The notes: generated by a model not told the origin, from the sequence alone. A DNA stretch of 36,041 nucleotides from an uncultured Desulfobulbaceae bacterium (GCA_903887485.1 CAISPV010000020.1:1-36041), one strand, 5' to 3'. Numbered from the stretch's first letter, positions 8,462-15,952 are shown. Program-made: numbers and translations.

Positions 8462-9763
8462 TCAAAAAAAAGCTTTGTAAGTGTTGGCTACAAGTTGCAC
8501 ACTTCGGCTAATATCACCTGGCAACATAAATAATTTGGGCACTCGCTTAAAATTGAATACCCGGTATAAGCTATATTGCTCTGAATAATCTTTCGAGAAA
8601 GCAACTTCATTTTCAGAGATATAAAATGGTTGGTATTTCCCACAGTTTGAAGTTTTTACCTCTATAAATAACTCTTTTTCATTCTCCGGATTAAAAGACC
8701 GTATATCATAACCAGCGCCATCGCCCCTCTCTTTGCTTGTCCACTCAACCTCTTTAGCAAGATCGTTGCGGTTCAAAAGAGTGAGTCGGTTTCTTTCGAA
8801 TTGGAGCGCAAACTCCTCACCTCGTTCACCCATCCGTCGATTGCCGATCTCTCTTTCTGCAAAATCATAAAAGCGGGGCGTAAACTCCCGGGTCTCGGCT
8901 TGAGCCGGTAAAATAGTCCTTTCAGGGGCAGATTCGAGCACATCCCTCCAGACAAACTCGTTGAACTGTGGCGGTTCCTGTTCAATAAAGGAATCCACTT
9001 GTTTTTCAAGTACATGCCTGTCTTCGACAAGACGCATGAGTATGACATCTTTTAATTGCTGTTGGTAATTAAACGCGGGTTTGTACCCGGAGATGTATGG
9101 GTATCCCAGTTCAATCATGATGGCGCTGATATTCTGGTGTTTGAATTCCATTGAGCCATCGGAACGGTTGTTCAACTTTGTTTGCAATTCTCGCCTGTGC
9201 TGGCTCTTGTTGTACCGTTCTCCTCTTAGCTCAAGCTCCATCATTGCTAAATAATCCGCTACAACCGCTTCACACTCCAGCCAGTCCCACGCATCACCCA
9301 GTTTTAACAATGTGCGTTGCGAATCGACATTGAGATTTTCCAAGAGAGAAGATTTTAAATATTCTCGAACAACCGGACTATGCAATAACTGGAACAGCGC
9401 TTCATCCAAATAGGCATAAGCGACATTATTATTGAGCTCGCCTGGGCCGCTCACTGTGGATAATCTTTGGTAAGATGAGGCTCGCCCAGGTTTAGGTTGA
9501 TGATGCCAAAAACTTTCACTTCGAAGATGGAAAAATGGGAGGTGTGGACTATCGCGATCGGATTCAGTGCGATATTTATTGAAGTTGTGGCTGAAGCTCA
9601 GTCGTAAGTTCTGGTCAAAGAAAATCCGATTATTATTAATTGATTTATTGGCGATCAGATCCATTACCGCCAACAGCATACAAACTTTATGGGGGCTGAC
9701 GCCCCCTTTCTGGCGGTTCATGTTCAGTGCATTAAATTTCTCGGCGTAAAACTCTAAGCTCAT
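8462..9763 (-). CDS. DUF3883-domain protein, putative restriction nuclease
   Basis: The protein has 433 residues. The C-terminal ~125 residues match the DUF3883 (NO VEIN C-terminal) type: M-G-E-R-G-E-E-F-A, then G-A-G-Y-D-I (Asp353) and L-F-I-E-V-K-T-S (Glu368, Lys370). This is a PD-(D/E)XK-like arrangement. The middle section (about 160-235: L-R-G-E, Y-N-K-S-Q-H-R-R, F-K-H-Q-N-I-S-A, G-Y-K-P) is a block often seen ahead of nuclease domains in defence proteins. The N-terminus contains G-G-V-S-P-H-K-V-C-M-L-L, also typical of restriction-like proteins. The start overlaps the stop of the upstream methyltransferase gene by 4 nt (ATGA), so the two are probably translated together. Nuclease activity is inferred from motifs. 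Confidence 0.8.
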   Translation of the reverse strand: MSLEFYAEKFNALNMNRQKGGVSPHKVCMLLAVMDLIANKSINNNRIFFDQNLRLSFSHNFNKYRTESDRDSPHLPFFHLRSESFWHHQPKPGRASSYQRLSTVSGPGELNNNVAYAYLDEALFQLLHSPVVREYLKSSLLENLNVDSQRTLLKLGDAWDWLECEAVVADYLAMMELELRGERYNKSQHRRELQTKLNNRSDGSMEFKHQNISAIMIELGYPYISGYKPAFNYQQQLKDVILMRLVEDRHVLEKQVDSFIEQEPPQFNEFVWRDVLESAPERTILPAQAETREFTPRFYDFAEREIGNRRMGERGEEFALQFERNRLTLLNRNDLAKEVEWTSKERGDGAGYDIRSFNPENEKELFIEVKTSNCGKYQPFYISENEVAFSKDYSEQYSLYRVFNFKRVPKLFMLPGDISRSVQLVANTYKAFF

Positions 9764-10356
9764 TTGAACACTCTTTTCTCAACTATGATGGTCTGCCATG
9801 TAACTCCGTCTCTTTCCAGCACATCTTCCAGAGTATTAGTAACTTCAGCCTGTAAAGATTTATTCTCGGCAAATCGAACAATCTCATCAGCCGGAACCTG
9901 ATAAAATTCTCTTCCTTCAGAGTCCGGTCCTTGGCGGAGAGAGACAACCAGCAGAGAATCCTTAGCCATTAACCCGGCAAGTGTTTCCATGGAATCAACG
10001 CGCTGTTGGTAAGATAGATGCATCAAGACCCCACTCACCAAAATTAAAGAAAAACCGTGCTGATACATTTGAAGCTTAGCTAAGGTCGGCAAACAATCAT
10101 TGATCCATGTAACCGGATAGCCCCCAGTGGTTTTCTGGCCCAACTCAAGCAATACCGTCGCAGGTTCAACCGCAATTACTTCCCATCCCCTTTTGGCCAA
10201 CCAAACAGCATCGCGGCCGGAACCCCCACCAACGTCCAACGCCAAACCCGGTTTTTGAGGTAAATGTCTGAGCCAGCTTGCATGAACCTTGTCCGGGTCA
10301 ACACTTTGATATTTGTCAAATAACTGTTTGGCGTTGTGGTTGTAGTAATTCAACAT
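9760..10356 (-). CDS. Class I SAM-dependent methyltransferase
   Basis: The protein is about 198 residues from the ATG at 10356. The SAM-binding motif is A-L-D-V-G-G-G-S-G-R-D-A (about residues 38-49), followed by acidic V-I-A-V-E-P. It lacks the N/D-P-P-Y/F motif of adenine or N4-cytosine DNA methyltransferases and the P-C-Q motif of C5 enzymes. It therefore resembles small-molecule or protein methyltransferases rather than a DNA enzyme. The start is uncertain: GTG 10386 and ATG 10365 are in frame, but conservation begins at N-Y-Y-N-H-N-A. The ATGA overlap with the DUF3883 gene ties the two functionally. The substrate is unknown. Confidence 0.75.
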   Translation of the reverse strand: MLNYYNHNAKQLFDKYQSVDPDKVHASWLRHLPQKPGLALDVGGGSGRDAVWLAKRGWEVIAVEPATVLLELGQKTTGGYPVTWINDCLPTLAKLQMYQHGFSLILVSGVLMHLSYQQRVDSMETLAGLMAKDSLLVVSLRQGPDSEGREFYQVPADEIVRFAENKSLQAEVTNTLEDVLERDGVTWQTIIVEKRVFK

Positions 10357-10413
10357 TGTTCTCATCAACGTCAATTTCGGGATCACAATTCTTAATAACC
10401 GGCAACCAGATCA

Positions 10414-10443
10414 TAACTAATCAATCTTACAACAAGAAGTCAA
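10414..10443 (-). promoter_or_regulatory. Candidate sigma-70 promoter for the methyltransferase/DUF3883 pair
   Basis: On the minus strand TTGACT (10443-10438) and TAGTTA (10419-10414) are spaced 18 nt apart. Transcription would begin near 10407, about 50 nt before ATG 10356. This is motif matching only. Confidence 0.4.
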
Positions 10444-10522
10444 TCAATCTCTATGCCTCTACAACACTAATAAAACGAGTCGTTTGCCTCAATACCGCGG
10501 TTAACGCCAATATGATCGCAAA

Positions 10523-11518
10523 TTATTTTGTATTACCGACAAGGAGGTTCATAATCAATCTGATCATCAGATCCTTCTGTCTGGGATCGCTCTCGGCAAT
10601 CAATAACGCCAGGGCCACCAGTCCGTTATCGTTGATGCCGGACTGGTCAAGCAGGTTGTTTTCATTCAGGAACAGCAGGAAGAGAAGGGCGCCGATCCGT
10701 TTGTTGCCGTCGCTGAAGGGATGATCCTTGATGACAAAGTAAAGAAGGTGGGCCGCCTTTTCTTCCACGCTCCCGTAGAGTTCCTGACCGCCGAAGGTCT
10801 GGTCGAGGTTGCCGAGGATCCCCTGGAGATGATGCTCCCGCTCCTGGCCGAACAGCCCGGAGGCCTCGCCCCGCGCCAGGAGATCGTCCTTGAGCGCCTT
10901 GATGGATTTTCCGGTCCGGCCATAATCAAGGGATTGCTTGGGTGGATGGCGGTTCTTCGGCAGTTCCAGCCGGTCTTCATCGTAGCGCAGGAGCAGCGAC
11001 CAGGATCTGGCATACCTGCCGACCACCTCCAGCACCGCTTTCCCCTCGTCCGTTACCAGCTCATTCCGCTGCAGCGTCCGGGTCAGGAGGGCAACCGCCT
11101 GTTCCATGTCAGCAAGCCCCTTTTCGGCCAGCCGCTTTTGATTGAAGCTGTATCCCTTGAGGAGATGATCTTTCAGTACGGAGGACGCCCAGATGCGGAA
11201 CTGGGTGCCGCGTTTGGAATTAACCCGGTAGCCGACGGAGATAATAGCGTCCAGATTGTACCATTTGATATTCCTGGAGACCTTTCTCCCGCCCTCTTCT
11301 TGAACTGTTGCATTTTCTGCAACAGTTGCACCTTTTTCCAATTCCCCCGTGGAGTAAATTGTTTGCAAGTGTCTTGAGATAACGGACTTATCCCGCTCGA
11401 ACAGATCGGCCATTTGATTCAAAGTCAACCAGACCGTCTCCTTCCCGAGGTGGACTTCGAGCAGGCTCTGCCCGCCCTCAGTCTGATAGATGATTATTTC
11501 ACCCTGTTCGTTCTTCAT
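10523..11518 (-). CDS. RhuM-Fic protein (virulence RhuM / Fic-DOC family)
   Basis: The protein has 331 residues. The N-terminal ~130 residues are RhuM-like: V-W-L-T-L-N-Q-M-A-D-L-F, then the W-Y-N-L-D-A-I-I-S-V-G-Y-R-V-N signature and F-R-I-W-A. The C-terminal part is a Fic domain with the complete catalytic motif H-P-F-S-D-G-N-K-R-I-G (266-276, His266). Fic domains transfer AMP or a related group from a nucleotide onto a target protein. RhuM-Fic proteins are frequent next to restriction genes. The motif is intact, so activity is plausible. A shortened copy of the same gene lies at 14862-14959. The gene is minus strand, like the defence genes it precedes, with a 136-nt gap after it. Confidence 0.9.
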   Translation of the reverse strand: MKNEQGEIIIYQTEGGQSLLEVHLGKETVWLTLNQMADLFERDKSVISRHLQTIYSTGELEKGATVAENATVQEEGGRKVSRNIKWYNLDAIISVGYRVNSKRGTQFRIWASSVLKDHLLKGYSFNQKRLAEKGLADMEQAVALLTRTLQRNELVTDEGKAVLEVVGRYARSWSLLLRYDEDRLELPKNRHPPKQSLDYGRTGKSIKALKDDLLARGEASGLFGQEREHHLQGILGNLDQTFGGQELYGSVEEKAAHLLYFVIKDHPFSDGNKRIGALLFLLFLNENNLLDQSGINDNGLVALALLIAESDPRQKDLMIRLIMNLLVGNTK

Positions 11519-11609
11519 GTTCAGCCGCCAATATCTTATTCAATTGGTAAATAAGGGCATATCTTAATCAAAGAGAGTATTCTTGTCTCGCTTGTGATAT
11601 ATTAAAATC

Positions 11610-11807
11610 ATGAGAAATAAAAGCCTGAAAGAAACCAATCCCTATCTGGAAGACCCTACAATACGAGAAAGAGGGCTTTGGTCTACCGTGTCCTCATCTT
11701 CAGCGATTGAAGGTGTCCGGGTCGCGAAAGAAAAAGTAACCATGACCTCCAGGGTAACGGTTACTTCCTCTCGTAAGCCTGCAGAGTCCGTGAAATCACC
11801 GCGTTAA
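11610..11807 (+). CDS. Small antitoxin-like ORF, possibly a remnant
   Basis: This 65-residue ORF begins with N-P-Y-L-E-D-P and continues S-S-S-S-A-I-E-G-V-R. That pattern resembles short proteins that accompany Fic toxins. The part after about residue 43 (T-S-R-V-T-V-T-S-S-R-K) does not look conserved and overlaps, on the other strand, the end of a Fic C-terminal relic. No ribosome site is seen before the ATG. A hairpin AGTAACC...GGTTACT (11735-11765) lies where the likeness ends. It is probably the truncated partner of the Fic relic; assignment is by recollected pattern. Confidence 0.4.
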   Translation: MRNKSLKETNPYLEDPTIRERGLWSTVSSSSAIEGVRVAKEKVTMTSRVTVTSSRKPAESVKSPR

Positions 11808-11919
11808 AGAATTTCTCCATGGGCTGGTAGTCTCTGTCCAACCCTTTTCGTACTGCCGCAAAATACTCCTCTTTCCTTTCCCCCATAAATTCGCTGAAAT
11901 TTTTTGCAGACGCGAATCT
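11761..11919 (-). pseudogene. Fic-family C-terminal fragment
   Basis: In one minus-strand frame 52 codons read R-F-A-S-A-K-N-F-S-E-F-M-G-E..., then E-E-Y-F-A-A-V-R-K-G-L-D-R-D-Y and P-M-E-K-F-F-N-A-V-I, ending Y-E-R-K-stop at 11761. This is the style of the C-terminal tail of small Fic (cell-filamentation type) proteins. No start codon or catalytic H-P-F motif is present. An in-frame stop just upstream separates it from the end of the sigma-54 activator gene. It is judged to be a truncated relic. Confidence 0.55.
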
Positions 11920-11922
11920 TAT

Positions 11923-13473
11923 TTATTGACGGGAAATGCCGTGTTTCCGCATACGGGCGCGAAGAGTGCTGGGGTTGAGGCCAAGGAGTGTCGCCGCTCC
12001 TTTTTCTCCCTCGATTCGCCAACTGGTTTTCCGGAGCACCTGGAGGATGTGGTTTTGTTCCAGTTCGGCGAGGGCTTGGACGTCCTGCCCTGCCGGTTCC
12101 CCGGTCTTCTTCAGATCGTCAGTAAACCGGTCCAACACCTGGAGTGAGGTCCCCTGGCTGATGATTACTGCCCGCTCAATGACACTTTCCAACTCCCGCA
12201 CGTTGCCGGGCCAGTGGTATTCCTGCAGGAGGTCCAGGGTGTCTTTCGATACGCTCTCTATCTTCTTGCCCATTTTCTGGTTGAATTTGGCCACGAAATG
12301 ATTGACGAGCAGCGGGATATCCTCCTTGCGCTGCCGAAGGGGAGGGAGGGTGATGGGGAAAACATTGAGCCGGTAGAACAGGTCTTCCCGGAACCTGCCC
12401 TTACTGACCTCTTCCGCAAGATTGCGGTTGGTGGCCGCGATGATCCGCACATCGATCTTTATGGTCCGAGGATTGCCCAGCCGTTCAAACTCGCCGTCTT
12501 GAATAACTCTGAGCAACTTGGCTTGCAGCTCCAGCGGCATCTCGCCGATTTCGTCGAGAAATATGGTGCCGCCGTCGGCCAGCTCGAAGCGCCCGATCTG
12601 CCTGGTATCAGCACCGGTGAAGGCACCTTTTTCGCGCCCGAAGAGCTCGCTTTCGATGATGTTCGCCGGCAGTGAGGTGCAATCGACCGTTATCATCGAC
12701 TGCTCCTTGCGGGTACTCCGACTATGGACGGCGCGGGCTATCACGCCCTTGCCGGTACCGGTCGCCCCAAGGAGCAGGACGGTCGCATTCATGGGCGCTA
12801 CCTGCTCGACCCGGAGGAACACCTCCGCGAGGGCCTTACTTTGACCGATGACCTGGCCAAAGTTGTAGTTCCGGGCTTCCTCATGCTGCAGGTAGATGTT
12901 TTCAGCCTGGAGGCGGAGTTGCAACCGTTTTATTTCCGCACACTTAGTCAGGAGTGACTCTTCCGCCCTCTTGCGTTCGTCTATTTCCTGCGTGAGCTGC
13001 ACATTCGCTTTGAACAGATCTCCAGTCCGCTCCAGCACCGTCTGTTCCATAACCTTATTTGAATTCTCCAGTTTATTATAGAGCAGCCGGACTTCCAACA
13101 GGTTGTGGAGACGCGTCTCGAGTTCGACCACATCGACCGGCTTGCTGATGAAGTCTTTGGCGCCGGTTTGCAAGGCACGCAGCTTGTGGTCCGGTTGGGC
13201 GGTGATCACCAGGACCGGGAGATAATCGTCCTGGTTGTCGGTCTTGAGGCCTTCCATCACCTGGAATCCATCCATGCCGGGCATCTGCAGGTCGAGTAGG
13301 ATCAGGTCGTAGTGGTTTTTGCGATGCAGCCCGCAGACCTCCCGGGGATTCGTTGTTGAGGTAACGCGGGTGTAGCCGGCTTCACCCAGCAATTGCTCAA
13401 GCAGAAGGACATTGGCCTCCTGATCGTCAACGATCAGGAGGTTGGCGTTAAGAATATCGGACTTGGTAATCAT
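11923..13473 (-). CDS. Sigma-54-dependent response regulator (NtrC family)
   Basis: The protein has 516 residues. It has an N-terminal receiver with Asp16/Asp17, phospho-acceptor Asp61 (L-I-L-L-D-L-Q-M-P-G), Thr91 and Lys111. A helical linker (about 120-200) precedes an AAA+ domain with Walker A G-A-T-G-T-G-K-G (236-243), the sigma-54 contact loop G-A-F-T-G-A (283-288) and Walker B G-G-T-I-F-L-D-E-I-G-E (301-311). The C-terminus is a Fis-type helix-turn-helix (A-A-T-L-L-G-L-N-P-S-T-L). All motifs are intact. The ATG overlaps the stop of a receiver-domain relic (ATGA), so it was once co-translated with a sensor or hybrid kinase. Its likely target is the consensus sigma-54 promoter at 13891, which drives the divergent ice-binding-like gene. 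Confidence 0.95.
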   Translation of the reverse strand: MITKSDILNANLLIVDDQEANVLLLEQLLGEAGYTRVTSTTNPREVCGLHRKNHYDLILLDLQMPGMDGFQVMEGLKTDNQDDYLPVLVITAQPDHKLRALQTGAKDFISKPVDVVELETRLHNLLEVRLLYNKLENSNKVMEQTVLERTGDLFKANVQLTQEIDERKRAEESLLTKCAEIKRLQLRLQAENIYLQHEEARNYNFGQVIGQSKALAEVFLRVEQVAPMNATVLLLGATGTGKGVIARAVHSRSTRKEQSMITVDCTSLPANIIESELFGREKGAFTGADTRQIGRFELADGGTIFLDEIGEMPLELQAKLLRVIQDGEFERLGNPRTIKIDVRIIAATNRNLAEEVSKGRFREDLFYRLNVFPITLPPLRQRKEDIPLLVNHFVAKFNQKMGKKIESVSKDTLDLLQEYHWPGNVRELESVIERAVIISQGTSLQVLDRFTDDLKKTGEPAGQDVQALAELEQNHILQVLRKTSWRIEGEKGAATLLGLNPSTLRARMRKHGISRQ

Positions 13474-13626
13474 CTTGTTTGTTTCTTCACAGGAAATTCC
13501 TCACAGTCTTCAAGCTTCAGCCCAGTATCCATAAACTCGTTGACCTTGATCGGTTTGGTGAGATAACGAAAGAATCCTGCCACCAGGCCTTTGGTAGTAA
13601 TTGATCTTCATCCAATACCACTATTC
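13470..13626 (-). pseudogene. Receiver-domain relic of a hybrid sensor kinase
   Basis: Just upstream of the sigma-54 activator, minus-strand codons read K-G-L-V-A-G-F-F-R-Y-L-T-K-P-I-K-V-N-E-F. This is the end of a receiver domain as found at the C-terminus of hybrid histidine kinases (the K-P pair is the conserved lysine region). It runs to a stop overlapping the activator start (ATGA at 13473-13470). Farther upstream, in another frame, is R-I-V-V-L-D-E-D-Q, which resembles the first strand of a receiver. The kinase itself is gone, leaving the regulator without an obvious local sensor. Confidence 0.55.
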
Positions 13627-13698
13627 TGATTAAATGTCCAAAAACGTAGCAGAATTCCTTGGAAAACCGGGCATTGAGGATAAATATGAAAGTTGTTC

Positions 13699-13724
13699 GT
13701 TGGACATGTCAGCAATGTGCCAAC
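13699..13724. repeat. Imperfect palindrome, possible activator site or dispersed repeat
   Basis: GTTGG-A-CAT, a 7-nt loop, then ATG-TG-CCAAC form a stem-loop. It lies about 170-190 nt upstream of the sigma-54 promoter, a normal distance for an enhancer site of an NtrC-type activator. The surrounding reading frame (V-G-H-V-S-N-V-P-T) also resembles a peptide seen in dispersed repeats of other genomes, so it may simply be such a repeat. Confidence 0.35.
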
Positions 13725-13800
13725 GCTGAATAAGGAGTGCCTTTATTGTTTCATCGATAGGCCGTCATATCTGGCGGTTCTGTTAAATGTGATACCTGCA

Positions 13801-13820
13801 GTTGACGGTTATCCTTCAAC
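13801..13820. promoter_or_regulatory. Inverted repeat, possible second activator site
   Basis: GTTGA and TCAAC, separated by about 10 nt, sit 70-90 nt upstream of the sigma-54 promoter. The GTTG/CAAC half-sites resemble those of the palindrome at 13699-13724. Binding by the neighbouring activator is speculation. Confidence 0.25.
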
Positions 13821-13890
13821 TCAGTTGCATACCATAAATTTTATCCTGTATAATCAGATCATTACTCCCGCAGCATCCGCAACTATTCTC

Positions 13891-13906
13891 TGGCACGTTA
13901 GTTGCA
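13891..13906 (+). promoter_or_regulatory. Sigma-54 (-24/-12) promoter of the ice-binding-like gene
   Basis: TGGCACG-TTAG-TTGCA matches the sigma-54 consensus (TGGCACG-N4-TTGCW) at every fixed position, with the required ten bases between GG and GC. Transcription should begin about 12 nt beyond the GC, near 13917, leaving a ~78-nt leader before ATG 13995. A flanking inverted repeat GCAACTA...TAGTTGC (13879-13905) covers the -12 element. A sigma-54 activator gene begins about 420 nt away on the other strand. Confidence 0.8.
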
Positions 13907-13994
13907 ATAACTCTTTTCAGAAAGTGGCAGGCAAACGGATTTGCCACTAATTTCTTTTTTAGATTTATAAACCTTCAAGGAGTGGAGACACGTT

Positions 13995-14768
13995 ATGACC
14001 AAAAGATATTCAAACATCTTGTTTCGGACAGTATTACTCAGCGGCATTTTTATGGCAGGGAGCGCAATCGCCGGCAGCGGTCCAACGCCGGTAAGCCTTG
14101 GGCAGGCCGGCACTTTCGCGATTCTGAGCCAAACCGGAATCACCGACGTTTATCGGTCCGCTATTGTTGGGGATGTTGGAACGAGCCCCATCACCGGGGC
14201 GGCTCTCCTTCTCGCATGCAATGAAGTGACGGGGAATATATACACCGTCGACGCGGCTGGTCCTCTCCCTTGCTCGGTAACTGACGACACCTTCCTGACT
14301 TCGGCTGTGGGCGACATGGGCTTCGCGTACGACGACGCTGCAGGACGACCTGATCCCAATTTCACTGAACTGGGCGCCGGTGAGATTGGTGGGCTGACCC
14401 TCGTTCCCGGCCTCTACAAATGGACTACGGATCTTTTGATTAGCACGGATGTCACGCTCTCGGGCGGACCGGACGATATCTGGATCTTGCAGGTGTCGGG
14501 AACCCTGAACCAGGCCAACGCTACGCGGGTGACGCTGGCCGGCGGCGCCCAGGCCAAGAACATCTTCTGGCAGGTCGCCGGCGCGACGACTCTTGGAACC
14601 AATGCCCACTTTGAGGGTATCATCCTCGATAAAACCATGATTGCAGTGAATACGGGAACATCGGTCAACGGCAGACTGTTGGCGCAGACTGCGGTCACTC
14701 TGCAGAAGAATGCGATTACCGCACCCGTTATCGTACCCGCTCAGAAAAAATCCCCTTTACACCAGTAA
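13995..14768 (+). CDS. Secreted DUF3494 ice-binding-like protein
   Basis: The protein has 257 residues. A signal peptide spans about residues 1-27 (basic start, L-L-S-G-I-F-M-A-G-S-A-I-A). The mature part begins V-S-L-G-Q-A-G-T-F-A-I-L-S-Q-T-G-I-T, then I-V-G-D-V-G-T-S-P, L-V-P-G-L-Y, L-S-G-G-P-D-D-I-W-I-L-Q-V-S-G-T-L, I-F-W-Q-V-A-G-A-T-T-L-G-T and the Thr-rich end G-R-L-L-A-Q-T-A-V-T-L. These are the hallmarks of the DUF3494 beta-helix family, whose members bind ice or act as adhesins. An AAGGAG lies 12-13 nt upstream of the ATG. It is a single gene between a sigma-54 promoter and a strong terminator, so it is expected to be regulated alone. Ice binding itself is not proven by sequence. Confidence 0.92.
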   Translation: MTKRYSNILFRTVLLSGIFMAGSAIAGSGPTPVSLGQAGTFAILSQTGITDVYRSAIVGDVGTSPITGAALLLACNEVTGNIYTVDAAGPLPCSVTDDTFLTSAVGDMGFAYDDAAGRPDPNFTELGAGEIGGLTLVPGLYKWTTDLLISTDVTLSGGPDDIWILQVSGTLNQANATRVTLAGGAQAKNIFWQVAGATTLGTNAHFEGIILDKTMIAVNTGTSVNGRLLAQTAVTLQKNAITAPVIVPAQKKSPLHQ

Positions 14769-14812
14769 AATATTAAAGGGTTACAGGTTTCGGTCTGTAA
14801 CCCTTTAATATT
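14769..14812 (+). terminator. Strong stem-loop terminator
   Basis: An 18-nt arm starting AATATTAAAGGG (14769-14786) pairs perfectly with 14795-14812 around an 8-nt loop. The arm ends in CCCTTTAATATT, so it can act for the plus strand and possibly in both directions. It follows the ice-binding-like gene directly. Confidence 0.8.
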
Positions 14813-14861
14813 ACCCCTCCGCTTCCGGCCCGTGGAATCAAATTTCCTGTCAGTTAGAGAA

Positions 14862-14959
14862 AGGATCTTACATACCTGCCCGACCACCTCCAGCACCGCT
14901 TTCCCTTCATCCGTTACCAGTTCGTTCTTCATGTTTAGCCGCCAACGTCTCGTTCAATT
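14862..14959 (-). pseudogene. Internally deleted copy of the RhuM-Fic gene
   Basis: Bases 14862-14919 match 11002-11066 of the intact RhuM-Fic gene (codons around L-V-T-D-E-G-K-A-V-L-E-V-V-G). Bases 14920-14959 match its first codons and upstream region (11507-11545). The join fuses M-K-N-E directly to L-V-T-D-E-G in frame, removing about 440 bp between short shared N-E codons. A one-base insertion after V-V-G then shifts the frame. Many third-position differences show an old divergence. The fragment and the intact gene bracket the regulator/ice-binding block. Confidence 0.8.
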
Positions 14960-14990
14960 CAGTCATCCTTTGGGCAAAATCACTCGTTTT

Positions 14991-15320
14991 CTATTTTTTC
15001 GATTTCTTTTCCATTACTTCCTGGGACCAGGACAGGGCGGCCATGGCCTGGGGAAAGCCTATCGTGGTAATCAGAAGCAGCAGGGTCTGAGAGATCTCTT
15101 CGGGACTTGCTCCGACCTCCAGTGCCCGGCGGGTATGGGAAGATACCGATCCTTCCGACTGCATCGCGGCTGCGGCCGCTAACTGAATCAGATGAGTGGT
15201 CTTTTCATCGAGGGGGCCGGCCGTGCGCAGAGTTGTACCGAGAGCTGCCGCGGCACTCATAACCTCCGGAAACTGTTTGCTGATCTTCTTGTAAAACGAT
15301 GGTCTACTTTTGTCAGACAT
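14991..15320 (-). CDS. Carboxymuconolactone decarboxylase/AhpD-like protein without cysteines
   Basis: The protein has 109 residues with an all-helical CMD-family pattern: T-H-L-I-Q-L-A-A-A-A-A, E-G-S-V-S-S-H-T-R-R-A-L (56-67), V-G-A-S-P-E-E-I and L-T-T-I-G-F-P-Q-A-M-A-A-L. AhpD-type members use C-x-x-C-H for peroxide or disulfide chemistry. Here the equivalent segment is S58-V-S-S61-H, so thiol chemistry is not expected. Similar cysteine-free members exist; their function is unknown. AGGAG precedes the ATG by 7-8 nt. It is a single gene. Confidence 0.8.
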   Translation of the reverse strand: MSDKSRPSFYKKISKQFPEVMSAAAALGTTLRTAGPLDEKTTHLIQLAAAAAMQSEGSVSSHTRRALEVGASPEEISQTLLLLITTIGFPQAMAALSWSQEVMEKKSKK

Positions 15321-15517
15321 TGGATGTCTCCTCGTATTAGGTGTTGTAAGGTGGATGGCCTGAAGAGATTTTCAGTTCCCCACCATACTTGAAATGGCAC
15401 TTCCTGGATTCTCTTGACTTTGTTTGCGTGATATCTTCTGCAATCTCTCATTTAAAAGTGAGGTGTCATTATTGGTCACAGCAGGTCATTGACTACCAGG
15501 ACCAAAGTCCAAAGATG

Positions 15518-15883
15518 TCACCACAAAACGATGACCTTTTTCCCATCCTGCATGGCGGCGCGGATCTTTTCCATATGGCGCAGAGCAGCAATTTCCCGTT
15601 CGATATCTCCCGGACGGACAGACAGTTTTTCGGCAAGCTCGGTCTGGCTCAATCCACCTGATTTTTTTATCAGGTCAATGATCTTCTGCTGGAGGCCGCC
15701 ACCATGTTCTGTGGTATCACCATGCTCTTTGGCCAGGCCTGCGCTGCGAACCGCCCAGGGATCGCATGTTCGCGCCGGGGACAAGGCATCCATGTAGCAG
15801 TCATCGCACAAAAAAAGTCCATGGAATTCTCTTTCCTCGCCATCTTCAATCTCGGCCCGGCAATTTTCTTTTTGACACAACAT
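15518..15883 (-). CDS. Zinc-finger / winged-helix regulator-like protein
   Basis: The protein has 121 residues from the ATG at 15883, chosen because GGAG lies 7 nt upstream. The N-terminal half carries paired cysteines (C-Q-K-E-N-C near the start, then L-C-D-D-C) that may bind zinc. The C-terminal half is a small winged helix: L-Q-Q-K-I-I-D-L-I-K-K-S-G-G-L-S-Q-T-E-L-A, then R-P-G-D-I-E-R-E-I-A-A-L-R-H. It could be a DNA-binding regulator; the target is unknown. The stop lies 197 nt downstream of the CMD-like gene start, so they are probably separate units. Confidence 0.7.
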   Translation of the reverse strand: MLCQKENCRAEIEDGEEREFHGLFLCDDCYMDALSPARTCDPWAVRSAGLAKEHGDTTEHGGGLQQKIIDLIKKSGGLSQTELAEKLSVRPGDIEREIAALRHMEKIRAAMQDGKKVIVLW

Positions 15884-15952
15884 GATCAACTCCGTTTCCT
15901 TAAAGTTTGAGATTCAAATATGAGAAGATTTAGCAAAAATATCGGGATAGTC

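Noticed and set aside
9760-10356. Reading the small methyltransferase as a DNA methyltransferase
   Set aside because: Neither the N/D-P-P-Y/F nor the P-C-Q catalytic motif is present.
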